From JAJDXO01 sp965221855 (lineage in GTDB: Bacteria > Pseudomonadota > Alphaproteobacteria > Rhodospirillales > UBA2165), in NCBI GenBank assembly GCA_965221855.1, contig CBDCSV010000010.1, positions 310,001 through 374,000 of the forward strand: 64,000 nucleotides of DNA, read 5' to 3'. Shown here in pieces: positions 9,126-17,389 of the stretch. The position numbers and the translations under genes were made by a program. Position 1 is the first letter of the stretch, and each line of letters opens with the position of its first letter. The notes under the pieces were generated by a model. That model saw only the letters and a list, made by a program, of their open reading frames with translations, was not told the DNA's origin and did no database searches.

Positions 9126-9172
9126 GATGGTCTCCCATGACTATTGGTTTTCGCGCACTTAACGGTTTGTGA

Positions 9173-10786
9173 TCAGGATTCTCCCTGTTTGCGCAGGAGG
9201 TGGTAACTCAGCTCGCCCGGATCCTGGAGATCAGGTACGGTCCAGCCGTTTAGATCATATTCGGCCATGCATTGCTCGGCAAAGCCTCTGAAGGCGGCGG
9301 CGTTGCCCGACGCTTCCGCGCCGAACAGGCAGTACCGCCGGATTTCCTCGGTCGATCCGCCATAGTTGATTTCATAAAGTTCGTGGCGGGCGCCGAACTC
9401 GCTGCCCAACGTGTCCCACAGCAGTTTCATCAGCTTGACCCGTTCCTCGGCGGAATAGCCGTTGGATCCGCGGAGATAACGATCGAGATACGGACGAATG
9501 TCGTCGTTCTTGAAATCGTCGGCGTGGGAATTGAGATAAATCAAACCGGAGGCGCAGGTCTGCTCGATGATGTACTTGACCTTGGTATAGGCCATGGTGG
9601 CGATGATCTGATAGGCGTTTCCGGGCTCCATCTTCGGCAGCACGTAGTCGTCGATCCAAGGCTGCGGATCGCGGACCATGGCGTCGGAAAGACCCCAGAA
9701 CAGGTTCCGCCAGGCGATCACCTCGCCCACATTGGCCTGAACGCCGCGGTAGTCCTTCGTCCCCGCGGCCTCCACCGCCTTCAGCAGCAGGCCGGCGATG
9801 AAATCGAGCTTGACCGCCAGCCGGGTGCAGCCGTGGACGACGAAGCGCGGCAGGAATCCGGTCTGGGGAAAGAAGTTGTTCGCCTTTTCCATGTCGCGGT
9901 AAACGAAAACGTTCTCCCACGGCACCAGGACATTATCCATGATGAACACGGCGTCGTTCTCGTCCAGCCGGCTGGACAGGGGGTAGTCGAAGGGGCTCCC
10001 CATCGCGGTAGACGTCATCTCGTACGAGGCGCGGCAGAGAAATTTGACGCCGGGCGCGTTGGTCGGGACCATGAAGACCACCGCGAAATCTTCGTCCTGC
10101 ACGGGAATCAATCCGTGATGTGCGACAAAGGTGTAGTTGGTCAGTACGCTTCCGGTGGCCACCACCTTGGCCCCGGAAACCACGATACCGGAGTCGGTTT
10201 CCTTCACCACGTGGCAGCAGATGTCGCCCGCCTCGTTCGGCGGCTTGTCCCGGTCGATGGGCGGATGGATGATCGCGTGGTTTACGTACGCCACCCGCTC
10301 CTGGGTGTATTTGTACCAACGCTGTGCGTTCTCCTGATAGGGATCGTAAAATTGAGCGTTCGCGCCAAGCGTCGCCAGGAACGAAGCCTTGTAGTCGGGT
10401 GAGCGCCCGATCCAGCCGTAGGTGACGCGCGCCCACTCGGCAATGGCGCTTTGTCCCATCAACAGGTCGTCGAGGTTCTTCGGCGCCTTGAAGTAGGCGT
10501 GCGTGGTTCCGCCGTTGCCGGTGTCGGTGGGAACCATGATCTTGTCGGCATGCTCGGAGTCGTGCATGGCGTCGTAGAGGCGGGCCGTCATGCGGGCCGT
10601 GTTCCGGAACGCCGGATGTTCCAGGACATTCCCGACCCGTTCGCCGTAGATGTAGACCTCGCGGTCGTCATCTATGGATTCCAGGTACTCCTTGCCGGTC
10701 ATCGGCTTGGAACCTTCGATCGTGCCGGTGGTCTCGGGCAATGACGCGAATGTTTCGCGCTCTTCGAAATTCGTGACGTCGTCCAT
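9173..10786 (-). CDS. 4-hydroxyphenylacetate 3-monooxygenase-type flavin oxygenase (HpaB family)
   Basis: The 537-residue product matches the HpaB/PvcC family, which hydroxylate phenols with FADH2 supplied by a reductase. Visible motifs are MTGKEYLESIDDDREVYIYG, the flavin-site segment INHAIIHPPIDRDKP-like (here VNHAIIHPPIDRDKP), the strand SGAKVVATGS, and a C-terminal LLWDTLGSEFGARHELYEIN with GGSTEEIRRY. The ATG at 10786 was preferred over 10810 because GGAGGG stands 7 bp before it. Two-component systems need an HpaC reductase, and one is encoded at 6986-7480. Upstream is an AT-rich promoter region with an IclR-type palindrome, then an IS256 insertion at 11146. The exact substrate is not known. 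Confidence 0.9.
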   Translation of the reverse strand: MDDVTNFEERETFASLPETTGTIEGSKPMTGKEYLESIDDDREVYIYGERVGNVLEHPAFRNTARMTARLYDAMHDSEHADKIMVPTDTGNGGTTHAYFKAPKNLDDLLMGQSAIAEWARVTYGWIGRSPDYKASFLATLGANAQFYDPYQENAQRWYKYTQERVAYVNHAIIHPPIDRDKPPNEAGDICCHVVKETDSGIVVSGAKVVATGSVLTNYTFVAHHGLIPVQDEDFAVVFMVPTNAPGVKFLCRASYEMTSTAMGSPFDYPLSSRLDENDAVFIMDNVLVPWENVFVYRDMEKANNFFPQTGFLPRFVVHGCTRLAVKLDFIAGLLLKAVEAAGTKDYRGVQANVGEVIAWRNLFWGLSDAMVRDPQPWIDDYVLPKMEPGNAYQIIATMAYTKVKYIIEQTCASGLIYLNSHADDFKNDDIRPYLDRYLRGSNGYSAEERVKLMKLLWDTLGSEFGARHELYEINYGGSTEEIRRYCLFGAEASGNAAAFRGFAEQCMAEYDLNGWTVPDLQDPGELSYHLLRKQGES

Positions 10787-11061
10787 GACGGGACCCTCCG
10801 ATTGAGCCATTTCGTCGCCGGCGATCAGGGCCGGAGCTACCTAAATCGATTGGAATTCGCCGGGCAATTGCCGATGCCGGGGTGGATCACATGACGATAC
10901 ATGGTCCGATTTGGCGTCCGATTTGGCCGCCGGCGACCGGCAGCCGACGGTCGGCCAAAGCACCGAAACGCGCTCATCCGGCCGCGAATACCCGATCGTG
11001 GATAGGTAACACCTCCCTGAAGCCGTTGTATAGTATTGTTTTTATTATGGAAATTTCATTT

Positions 11062-11076
11062 GTTCGATTATCGTAC
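11062..11076. promoter_or_regulatory. IclR-type operator upstream of the HpaB-like gene
   Basis: GTTCGATTATCGTAC is a near-perfect 15-bp palindrome, one base off the perfect palindrome at the IclR gene start (13273-13287). It lies about 275 bp upstream of the monooxygenase ATG, next to the AT-rich stretch 11021-11060 that contains TATAC-like -10 candidates on the minus strand. The rest of 10787-11145 holds no gene I can support. Confidence 0.6.
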
Positions 11077-11145
11077 ATTTGTGCGTTAAACGAACAGGCA
11101 AACAATATCCGATTTCGCATTACGCTTCAAGTGCCAACAATTCGA

Positions 11146-12425
11146 GGTGACGTAAAAATTTATGTGTCAGTTGGGAATGGGGTACTCCCTGTGGTTTACG
11201 ACAACCGCAAGAAGGAGCACCCCGATGCCACAGCAAGCTGTAACGATTGAGAACCTACCACAAGCCTTTGAGGTGGTGAAGGAGATGCAAGCAGGCGGAT
11301 TGGACTGGGGCGAGGGTTATCGCCCGCTTGGCCGCCAGGCGCTGGCCGAGATCATCGAGGGCCGGATGGCCGAGGCGGTGGATCGCTGGCTCGACGGCCT
11401 CGATGGCAGCGCTATGCGCGACCGGCGCAACGGCACCTACCGGCGCCGCCTGCTCAGCGAGCTCGGCGACATCGAGCTCAACGTGCCGCGCACCCGGCAC
11501 TTCTGCCCGACCGAGGTTCTGAAGAGCTACGCAAGGCGCGCTCCAGAGATCGACCGCGCCATCCTGGCCGGCTTCGTGCTGGGGCTCTCGACCCGCAAGG
11601 TCGGCGAGGTCCTGCTTGCCCTGCTCGGGCGTCCGGTCTCGGCCGCGACGGTGAGCCGGGTCGCCAAGACCCTCGATCTGTCGGTCGCCGCATTCCACCG
11701 CCGGCCGCTGAAGAACGCCTACAAGGCGCTGATGCTCGACGGCGTGGTGCTGGCCTGCAAGACCGGCGCCGGCGCGCTCAGGAGGCCGGTCCTGGTGGCG
11801 CTGGGCATACGGCACGACGGCAAGAAGGAGATTATCGACTTCCAACTCGCCGCCAGCGAGAGCGCCGCGGAGTGGGAGCGCTTCCTCACCGCGTTGCACC
11901 GCCGCGGCCTCACCGGCGAGGGCCTTGAGATGATCTGCGTTGATGGCGGCCAAGGCCTGCTCGCCGCCTTGCCGATCGTCTATCACGGCATCCCCGTTCA
12001 GAGGTGCTGGGCGCACAAAATCAGGAACATCCTCAACAAGGTCCGCGTAGCCGACCAGCAGGCCGTCAAGGCCGACGTCCACGCCGTCATGAATGCCCCC
12101 AACCGCCGCAAGGCCGAGACCGCCGCCCGCCGCTTCGCCGACGCCTGGGAAGATACCTACCCCAAGGCCGTCGCCTGCCTGCGCAACGACCTCGACGACC
12201 TGCTCACCTGCTTCCGCTACAAGGACCTCGCCGAGCGAAAGCAGGTCAGGACCACCAATGCCATCGAACGGAGGTTCCGCGAGGTTCGCAGACGAACCCG
12301 GCCCATGGGAACCTTCAAGGATAAAACCTCAATGGACCGCATCCTCTTCGCGGTCTTCATTCACGAAAACAAGTCTCAGGGAATCAGTACCCCAGTCTCC
12401 CTGACACATAACTCTTGACGTTACC
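11146..12425 (+). mobile_element. IS256-family insertion sequence, copy A (1280 bp)
   Basis: The ends GGTGACG and CGTTACC are inverted, and both termini carry TTATGTGTCAG and GGGGTACT blocks at matched distances. The element is flanked by an 8-bp direct repeat CAATTCGA (11138-11145 and 12426-12433), typical IS256 target duplication. It lies between the IclR gene and the monooxygenase gene. Two other copies of exactly the same length are at 43451-44730 and 59453-60732. Confidence 0.95.
11225..12418 (+). CDS. IS256-family transposase (copy A)
   Basis: The product of about 397 residues is a mutator-type DDE transposase. It shows LMLDGVVLACKTG (first Asp), LEMICVDGGQGLLAALP (second Asp) and TTNAIERRFREVRRRTRPMG (Glu), with the Cys/Trp/His segment VQRCWAHKIRNILNKV. 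The ATG at 11225 follows AGAAGGAG closely. It appears intact. Compared with copy B it has KDKTS where B has QDKTS, and compared with copy C ILFAVF where C has ILYAVF. Confidence 0.95.
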   Translation: MPQQAVTIENLPQAFEVVKEMQAGGLDWGEGYRPLGRQALAEIIEGRMAEAVDRWLDGLDGSAMRDRRNGTYRRRLLSELGDIELNVPRTRHFCPTEVLKSYARRAPEIDRAILAGFVLGLSTRKVGEVLLALLGRPVSAATVSRVAKTLDLSVAAFHRRPLKNAYKALMLDGVVLACKTGAGALRRPVLVALGIRHDGKKEIIDFQLAASESAAEWERFLTALHRRGLTGEGLEMICVDGGQGLLAALPIVYHGIPVQRCWAHKIRNILNKVRVADQQAVKADVHAVMNAPNRRKAETAARRFADAWEDTYPKAVACLRNDLDDLLTCFRYKDLAERKQVRTTNAIERRFREVRRRTRPMGTFKDKTSMDRILFAVFIHENKSQGISTPVSLTHNS

Positions 12426-12443
12426 CAATTCGAGGCCGCGCTA

Positions 12444-12503
12444 GATCGGGTCATGTTTTGACGGAACCACGGCGCGGTTTCGTCAAAACATGTGAATCGG
12501 CTC
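12444..12503. repeat. 60-bp TA-flanked palindromic element (MITE-like)
   Basis: The arms CATGTTTTGACGGAACC (12452-12468) and GGTTTCGTCAAAACATG (12476-12492) pair over 17 bp with one mismatch around a 7-base loop. The outer ends read CTAG on both sides, so TA flanks both ends as in IS630/mariner derivatives. The right end supplies the stop codon of the IclR gene. In RNA form it may also act as that gene's terminator. Confidence 0.7.
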
Positions 12504-13270
12504 TAGACGGACGCCGAAATTCTCTCCTCGGCTTCCTGAAGTCTGGAAAGCAATTGGTTCCGCAGGTTCTCCCGAGTTGAACGGGTGCTGCTCACGCTGA
12601 TGCTGATGGAACCGAGAAGACCACCGTCACGCCCGCACACCGGAACGGCGATGGATCGCAGCCCTTTCTCCAACTCCTCATCGACGATCGAGAACCCCTG
12701 GGCGTGGTCGGCCTGTATCCGGTCATACAATCCGGCAAGGCTGGTGATGGTGCTCGCCGTGTATGCCATGACCCGAATTGACTTCAGCCGGCGCCACAAT
12801 TCCGCCTGGTCCAGGAAGCCGAGCTGAACCCGGCCCATCGCCGTGTGAAACGCCGGCAATCGCGTCCCCACCGACTCATCGACGGACATCAGCCGCCCGG
12901 AGGAGACATGGGCGACGTAAACGATATCCGTACCCTGCAGCACCGACGCCGAGGAAGACTCCTCGACCTCATCGCTCAGCTCCCGCAGCAAATTCGCGGT
13001 CCGGTCGATCCAGCTTTGCGCCGCGAGAAATCGATAGCCGAGGTCAAGCGCCTTTGGACCGAGGGAAAAGGCGCGCCCTTCCTGCTCGACATACCCAAGG
13101 ACGTGGAGGGTGTGAAGCACGCGGCGCGCGGTCGCCCGCGACAGGCCGGCCAGAGTCGCGGCCTCGCTCACCGTAAGGGTCGGATGATCCTCTCCAAATG
13201 CGGTGATGACGTGGAGGCCCTTGGCCAGCGTTTCAAGATACTCCTTGTCTCTTCCGACGACCTGATCCAT
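12503..13270 (-). CDS. IclR-family transcriptional regulator
   Basis: The 255-residue protein has the IclR layout. Residues about 10-75 form the winged helix-turn-helix (LTVSEAATLAGLSRATARRV then LHTLHVLGYVEQEG), and residues 90-255 the effector domain with LSDEVEESSSASVLQGTDIVYV and the end motif IAVPVCGRDGGLLGSISISV. It is PcaR/PobR-like, a group controlling aromatic catabolism. The start at 13270 follows a perfect palindrome (13273-13287) 2 bp upstream, implying autoregulation. Longer readings run into ISAs1 and are not real. Its TAG lies in a palindromic element, so the last residues may have been altered by insertion. The likely second target is the HpaB-like gene. Confidence 0.93.
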   Translation of the reverse strand: MDQVVGRDKEYLETLAKGLHVITAFGEDHPTLTVSEAATLAGLSRATARRVLHTLHVLGYVEQEGRAFSLGPKALDLGYRFLAAQSWIDRTANLLRELSDEVEESSSASVLQGTDIVYVAHVSSGRLMSVDESVGTRLPAFHTAMGRVQLGFLDQAELWRRLKSIRVMAYTASTITSLAGLYDRIQADHAQGFSIVDEELEKGLRSIAVPVCGRDGGLLGSISISVSSTRSTRENLRNQLLSRLQEAEERISASV

Positions 13271-13272
13271 AC

Positions 13273-13287
13273 GTTCGATAATCGAAC
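13273..13287. promoter_or_regulatory. IclR autoregulatory operator
   Basis: GTTCGATAATCGAAC is a perfect palindrome apart from its centre base, lying 2 bp before the IclR start codon, where it would cover the ribosome site region. The same motif with one change is found upstream of the HpaB-like gene at 11062-11076. ISAs1 begins at 13320, so the native promoter upstream of about 50 bp is gone. Confidence 0.65.
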
Positions 13288-13319
13288 AAACTCGATTTGG
13301 GGTCAAGCAAGGCCGGAAC

Positions 13320-14534
13320 CAGGGCAATCGCATTAGCCTATTTCGGCGATGAGTTTTCGGAGGAAGTTGTCGCTCCACCCGGCGCGATTGAACTTGAGAC
13401 GGTTTGATCCCTTGTCCTTGTTGCGTTTGATGACGTTGAGGGCGAGGCGTCTGAGGAGAGCGAGGTTTTCCGGGGCGTTGTCCTTGCGGGCTCGGGCCTG
13501 ATCTTCGTCCATGACCACATCGAGCACCCAATGGAGTTGGTTCTCGATCCCCCAGTGTCCGCGGACGAGGCGGTTCAGTTCGTCGGCGGTGAGCGGCCAG
13601 GAGGCGATGAAGTAGCGCACCGCTGTCGTGGCCCGGCCGTCGGTCTCGCGGCTGGAGGTGACCTTGCCGACAGCGGCCAGGGCCGGCCACCGGTGGGCTT
13701 CGGCGAGCCAGTCCATATCGTGCAGCACCTCGGCGCGGCGGGTTTCGATGCGGCCGTGGCCGGCGTCCACCGTCTGGTCCACGCCGTCGGCGGGCGCCTG
13801 GGGATCGTCCAGCAGCAGTTTGACGTCGGCGAGAAGGTCGGGCTGGTTGGCCTTCAGCGCCATCAGGTAATCGGCGCCGGCCTCGTGGATGTCGCGGGCC
13901 GTGCCGCTCTGGCAGTGCATGGCGTCCATGGTCATCACCGCGCCTTCGAGGCTGAGCAGCTTGAGCAAGGCCGGCACGGCGGTGATCTCGTTGCTCGCGC
14001 CCACGTTCATCTGGCCTAGAACCAGCCGCTGATCGGCGGCCCAGGCGCTGACCAGGTGGAGCGGCGAGGTTCCGGAGGCCCGATCGAAGGAGCGCCTCAG
14101 GCTCTTGCCATCAATCGCAACAACCTCCGCCCGGGCGGTCGCGAAATCGGACATGAAGCGCTGGAAGGCGGCATGAAAGGCCCGCGGGTCCAACAACCGG
14201 AACAGCCGCGAGAAGGTGTCGTGGCTGGGCGGGCCAGCGGGCAGGGTCAGGAACTCGCGCAGCACCTCTTCCTTGGCCTCGGCGAAGTCCGCCATGTCAA
14301 CGCACGACGTGCTTCCACACAGCGCCGCGCACAGCGCCATGAACAGCATCTCAAGAAGATCATGACGCAACGCGTTGCCCGTGCGCGGATCATCAAGACC
14401 CGAAAAACTCTCCCGAAATCTCTCCACCGAAACCTCCATCAAACGTCAAAGAAGCTCCAGCAGCAGCGATACTCATTTCCATTCCGTTTACGAAGCCATT
14501 CCGTTCACGAACCAAATCAAATGCGATTGCCCTG
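13320..14534 (-). mobile_element. ISAs1-family insertion sequence, copy 1 (1215 bp)
   Basis: The termini are CAGGGCAATCGCAT and its inverse. No direct repeat flanks this copy: the left flank is AGGCCGGAAC (13310-13319), and the right flank is CATGATCAGG. The left flank reappears, reversed, as the left flank of copy 2 (35751-35760), which marks an inversion between the two copies. The three copies (also 35761-36975 and 49034-50248) are equal in length and look identical. Confidence 0.93.
13333..14439 (-). CDS. ISAs1-family transposase (copy 1)
   Basis: The protein of about 368 residues has the N-terminal DDE_Tnp_1-associated region (DPRTGNALRHDLLEMLFMAL) and the catalytic set VVAIDGKSLRRS, AVMTMDAMHCQSGTARDI and GIENQLHWVLDVVMDEDQAR. 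The ATG at 14439 was used rather than the TTG codon before it. It appears intact and complete. Confidence 0.95.
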   Translation of the reverse strand: MEVSVERFRESFSGLDDPRTGNALRHDLLEMLFMALCAALCGSTSCVDMADFAEAKEEVLREFLTLPAGPPSHDTFSRLFRLLDPRAFHAAFQRFMSDFATARAEVVAIDGKSLRRSFDRASGTSPLHLVSAWAADQRLVLGQMNVGASNEITAVPALLKLLSLEGAVMTMDAMHCQSGTARDIHEAGADYLMALKANQPDLLADVKLLLDDPQAPADGVDQTVDAGHGRIETRRAEVLHDMDWLAEAHRWPALAAVGKVTSSRETDGRATTAVRYFIASWPLTADELNRLVRGHWGIENQLHWVLDVVMDEDQARARKDNAPENLALLRRLALNVIKRNKDKGSNRLKFNRAGWSDNFLRKLIAEIG

Positions 14535-14711
14535 CATGATCAGGCCATGATGTTGTCGACGTCACGGGCTCCTAGTCTTGTCTAGTGGCCGGCGAGCAGA
14601 CACACTTCGCATTCCGATCGGGGCCGTTTGACCGTAAGCGGTGCGAGCGCCCCACCTTATCTCTGTATCGCTGTTGGAGTTGGATGATCCTTTTACCGGG
14701 AGGGTCATACG

Positions 14712-15146
14712 ATGCAAGAGCAGGATCGCTTCGACCAGGAACAGCTGGTTGGGGAAGAGGATAACGAGGAGGCCGGATCGGTCGAAGGCTGGCGCGCCTT
14801 GCAGCCGGCTGCACGTCGGCAGCACTGGTCGGAAGAAGAGAAGGCTTGGATCGTCCAGGAGAGTTTTGAGCAGGGGACGACCGTAGAGGAGGTCGCCAAG
14901 CGCCATGGGGTTCCGCATAGGCGGCTGTCATTCTGGCGCAAGCAGTTCCGCCGGGGCGAACTCGTGGCGCCTCCGGCGCCGCAGAGCGAGGCGCCGTTCG
15001 CCCATGTCGAAGTGGAGGCGGCGTCGGGGCCCGGCCATGTCGGTTCGGTTTCGATCGAGGCGCGGGGCGTGACGGTACGCCTCGACGGCGACGTGAGCAC
15101 GGTGCGCATCACCTCGATCGCCTCGGCGCTGCGAGCGATCCGATGA
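14712..15146 (+). CDS. tnpA: IS66 accessory protein TnpA
   Basis: The 144-residue protein has a helix-turn-helix of the type used by IS66 OrfA (WSEEEKAWIVQESFEQG then VAKRHGVPHRRLSFWRKQF) and a Pro/Ala-rich tail. It overlaps tnpB by 4 bp (ATGA), so translation is probably coupled. Confidence 0.9.
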   Translation: MQEQDRFDQEQLVGEEDNEEAGSVEGWRALQPAARRQHWSEEEKAWIVQESFEQGTTVEEVAKRHGVPHRRLSFWRKQFRRGELVAPPAPQSEAPFAHVEVEAASGPGHVGSVSIEARGVTVRLDGDVSTVRITSIASALRAIR

Positions 15147-15496
15147 TCGTCGCGGGCTCTGGGTTGAAGGTCGTGGTGGCGACGCGGCCTGTGGACTTCC
15201 GCAAGGGCCATGACGGGCTGGTGGCGGTGGTCGAGCACGAGCTCGGTCTGGACCCGTATTCCGGCATCGTGTTCGTATTCCGCCCCAAGCGCGCCGACCG
15301 GATCAAGGTTCTGTGGTGGGACGGGACCGGATTGGTGCTGGCATCGAAGCGTCTTGAGCAGGCCCGGTTCGCCTGGCCGGCGGTCCGCGACGGGGTGATG
15401 CGCCTGTCGCGGGCGCAGTTCGAGGCTTTGTTCGAGGGTCTGGACTGGCGCCGGGTGTGGGGACCACGGGTGCGCCGGCCACTCGCGGCGGCGTGA
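15143..15496 (+). CDS. tnpB: IS66 accessory protein TnpB (Orf2-like)
   Basis: The 117-residue protein has the conserved core ATRPVDFRKGHDGLVAVVE, then VFVFRPKRADRIKVLWWDG and an Arg-rich end. This is the standard IS66 Orf2 required with TnpA for transposition. It overlaps tnpA by 4 bp. Confidence 0.94.
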   Translation: MIVAGSGLKVVVATRPVDFRKGHDGLVAVVEHELGLDPYSGIVFVFRPKRADRIKVLWWDGTGLVLASKRLEQARFAWPAVRDGVMRLSRAQFEALFEGLDWRRVWGPRVRRPLAAA

Positions 15497-15584
15497 TGCC
15501 GAGGGGTGGCCGGGCTCCCATTTTCCCCTTTTCCGGCCCCTATTCTTTATCAATAAGTAACTGGTTCCATGATAGTATTCAGTC

Positions 15585-17261
15585 ATGGAACCGAGCCCCG
15601 GCACTGTCGATCTCGCATCACTTGCACCGCCCCTGCGGGCGCTGATCGAAGGCCAGCAGGCGGCTCTTGAGACGCTTCGCGTCGAGAACGCGGCGCTCAC
15701 CGACCGCAACCGCCGGCTTGAAGAACACGGCCCCGAAGTGATCGTCGAAGACCTGCGCGCAAGGATCGCCTCGCTCGCCGGCCGCAACCAGCACCTCGAG
15801 GAAGTCAACCGCCGGCTCGAACATCTGCTGCGCGAACTGCGCCGGGCGATCTACGGCAAGAAGTCCGAGAAGCTCCATCCCGACCAGCTCCTGCTCGCCT
15901 TCGAGGAGCTCGAAGGCGCGCTCGCCGAGGCCGAGGCCGAGGCGGACGCCCAGGCGAGCACGGCGCCGCGTACCAAGCGCCCCGCCGCGGAGCGCAACAT
16001 CGGTCATCTGTCGGCTCACCTGCCTCGGGTTTTTGACGTAATCGAGCCCGAGAGCACGCTGTGTCCGTGCGGGTGCGGCGAGATGGCCAAGATCGGCGAG
16101 GACCGCACCGAGAGGCTGGACGTCGTTCCGGCGAAGCTCCGGGTCATCGTCACGGTGCGCCCGAAGTACGCCTGCCGCAAGTGCGAGGAAGGCGTCACCC
16201 AGGCGCCGGCGCCGGCGCACCTCATCAAGGGAGCGCTCCCCACCGAAGGCATGATCGCCCACGTGCTGGTATCGAAGTTCGCGGACCATCTCCCGCTGTA
16301 CCGCCAATCGCAGATATTCGCCCGTTCGGGGATCGAACTGCACCGCTCGACGCCGGCCGGCTGGGTCGGCAAGGCGTCGTTCCACCTCGGGCCCGTGTAC
16401 GAATGCCTGAAGGCGGAGTTGAAGACGTCGAACCCCCTCGGGCTGGACGAGACCACGGTCCGGGTGCTCGACCCGGGTCGGGGCAAGACCAAGACCGGCT
16501 ACATGTGGACGATGGCGCGCGACCAGCGGGGGTGGTCCGGGCCGGACCCGCCGGGTGTGGTGTATGAGTATGCGCCCGGGCGCGGCGGCAAGTATGGCGA
16601 GAAGCTGCTTGAGGGCTTCGAGGGAACGGTTCAGGTGGACGGCTACTCCGGCCACAACCGGCTGGCTCGGCCGGACCGCCCGGGCGGTGCGCTGACGCTG
16701 GCTTCTTGTTGGGTTCACGCCAGGCGCGGGCTCAAGGAGATGTTCGACAGCAACGGCTCGCCGATCGCGAAGGAAGGGCTGGAGCGGATCGCGCAGCTCT
16801 ACAAGATCGAGGACAGGATCCGGGGCGCCTCGCCGGCGACGCGCCAGTTCGTCCGCTGGACCGAGTCCGCGCCGCTGGTCAACGCCTTCGGCGTGTGGCT
16901 CGACGAGCAGCGCTCGCGGGTGTCGCCGCGCTCGCGCCTGGGCGAGAAGCTCACCTATATCGCCAACCAGTGGGACGGGCTGCTGGTATTCCTGTACGAC
17001 GGGCGTGTCGAGATGGATAGCAACTTCGTGGAGAACCGCATCCGTCCGATCAAGCTCACGGCCAAGAACGCGTTGTTCGCCGGCCATGACGAGGGAGCTC
17101 GCTCCTGGGGCCGTGTGGGCTCGCTCATCGAGACTTGCAAGATGAACGGCGTCGAGCCCTACGCCTGGCTCAAGAACACGCTGGAGAAGATCGCCGCCGG
17201 CCACCCTCAATCCCAAATCCAAGAACTCCTGCCCTGGAACTTCGACCCGGCGTCAAGCTGA
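15585..17261 (+). CDS. tnpC: IS66-family transposase TnpC
   Basis: The 558-residue protein has an N-terminal coiled coil (about 20-100, repeating LEEHGPEV... LEEVNRRLEHLLRELRR), a Cys-rich zinc-binding segment (LCPCGCGEMAKIGEDRTERL ... YACRKCEEG), and the DDE core: LGLDETTVRVLD, FEGTVQVDGYSGHN, and DSNFVENRIRPIKLTAKNA. Length is slightly above the usual 510-550. It appears intact. Confidence 0.95.
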   Translation: MEPSPGTVDLASLAPPLRALIEGQQAALETLRVENAALTDRNRRLEEHGPEVIVEDLRARIASLAGRNQHLEEVNRRLEHLLRELRRAIYGKKSEKLHPDQLLLAFEELEGALAEAEAEADAQASTAPRTKRPAAERNIGHLSAHLPRVFDVIEPESTLCPCGCGEMAKIGEDRTERLDVVPAKLRVIVTVRPKYACRKCEEGVTQAPAPAHLIKGALPTEGMIAHVLVSKFADHLPLYRQSQIFARSGIELHRSTPAGWVGKASFHLGPVYECLKAELKTSNPLGLDETTVRVLDPGRGKTKTGYMWTMARDQRGWSGPDPPGVVYEYAPGRGGKYGEKLLEGFEGTVQVDGYSGHNRLARPDRPGGALTLASCWVHARRGLKEMFDSNGSPIAKEGLERIAQLYKIEDRIRGASPATRQFVRWTESAPLVNAFGVWLDEQRSRVSPRSRLGEKLTYIANQWDGLLVFLYDGRVEMDSNFVENRIRPIKLTAKNALFAGHDEGARSWGRVGSLIETCKMNGVEPYAWLKNTLEKIAAGHPQSQIQELLPWNFDPASS

Positions 17262-17389
17262 AAACCAGGGTGGGGCGCTCGCACCGCTTACGATGGAGTT
17301 ATCGAAATCGTGTATTGAGCGGCATGGCGGGGGCTTGGGTGGTATTTGCTTCGTCGCACATGGCCGGATTATCGCACGGTGCCGGATTG

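Larger units (their letters stand above)
14634..17291 (+). mobile_element. IS66-family insertion sequence (about 2.66 kb)
   Basis: Terminal inverted repeats starting GTAAGCGGTGCGAGCGCCCC match over about 23 bp at both ends. It contains the three standard genes tnpA, tnpB and tnpC in order, all open. The 8-bp flanks (GTTTGACC left, GATGGAGT right) do not match, so the usual target duplication is missing, which suggests later rearrangement at one side. It sits directly upstream of the first export cassette. Confidence 0.92.

Noticed and set aside
12503..13690. 395-residue reading of the IclR regulator
   Set aside because: The upstream part runs into ISAs1; the regulator starts at 13270.
15618..17222. 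534-residue antisense frame within tnpC
   Set aside because: Shadow of the IS66 transposase with no family features.
14634..17291. IS66 as the agent that carried the export cassette
   Set aside because: Copy 2 of the cassette has no IS66 beside it, and the cassette edges are diverged homologous sequence, so the IS66 seems only a neighbour.
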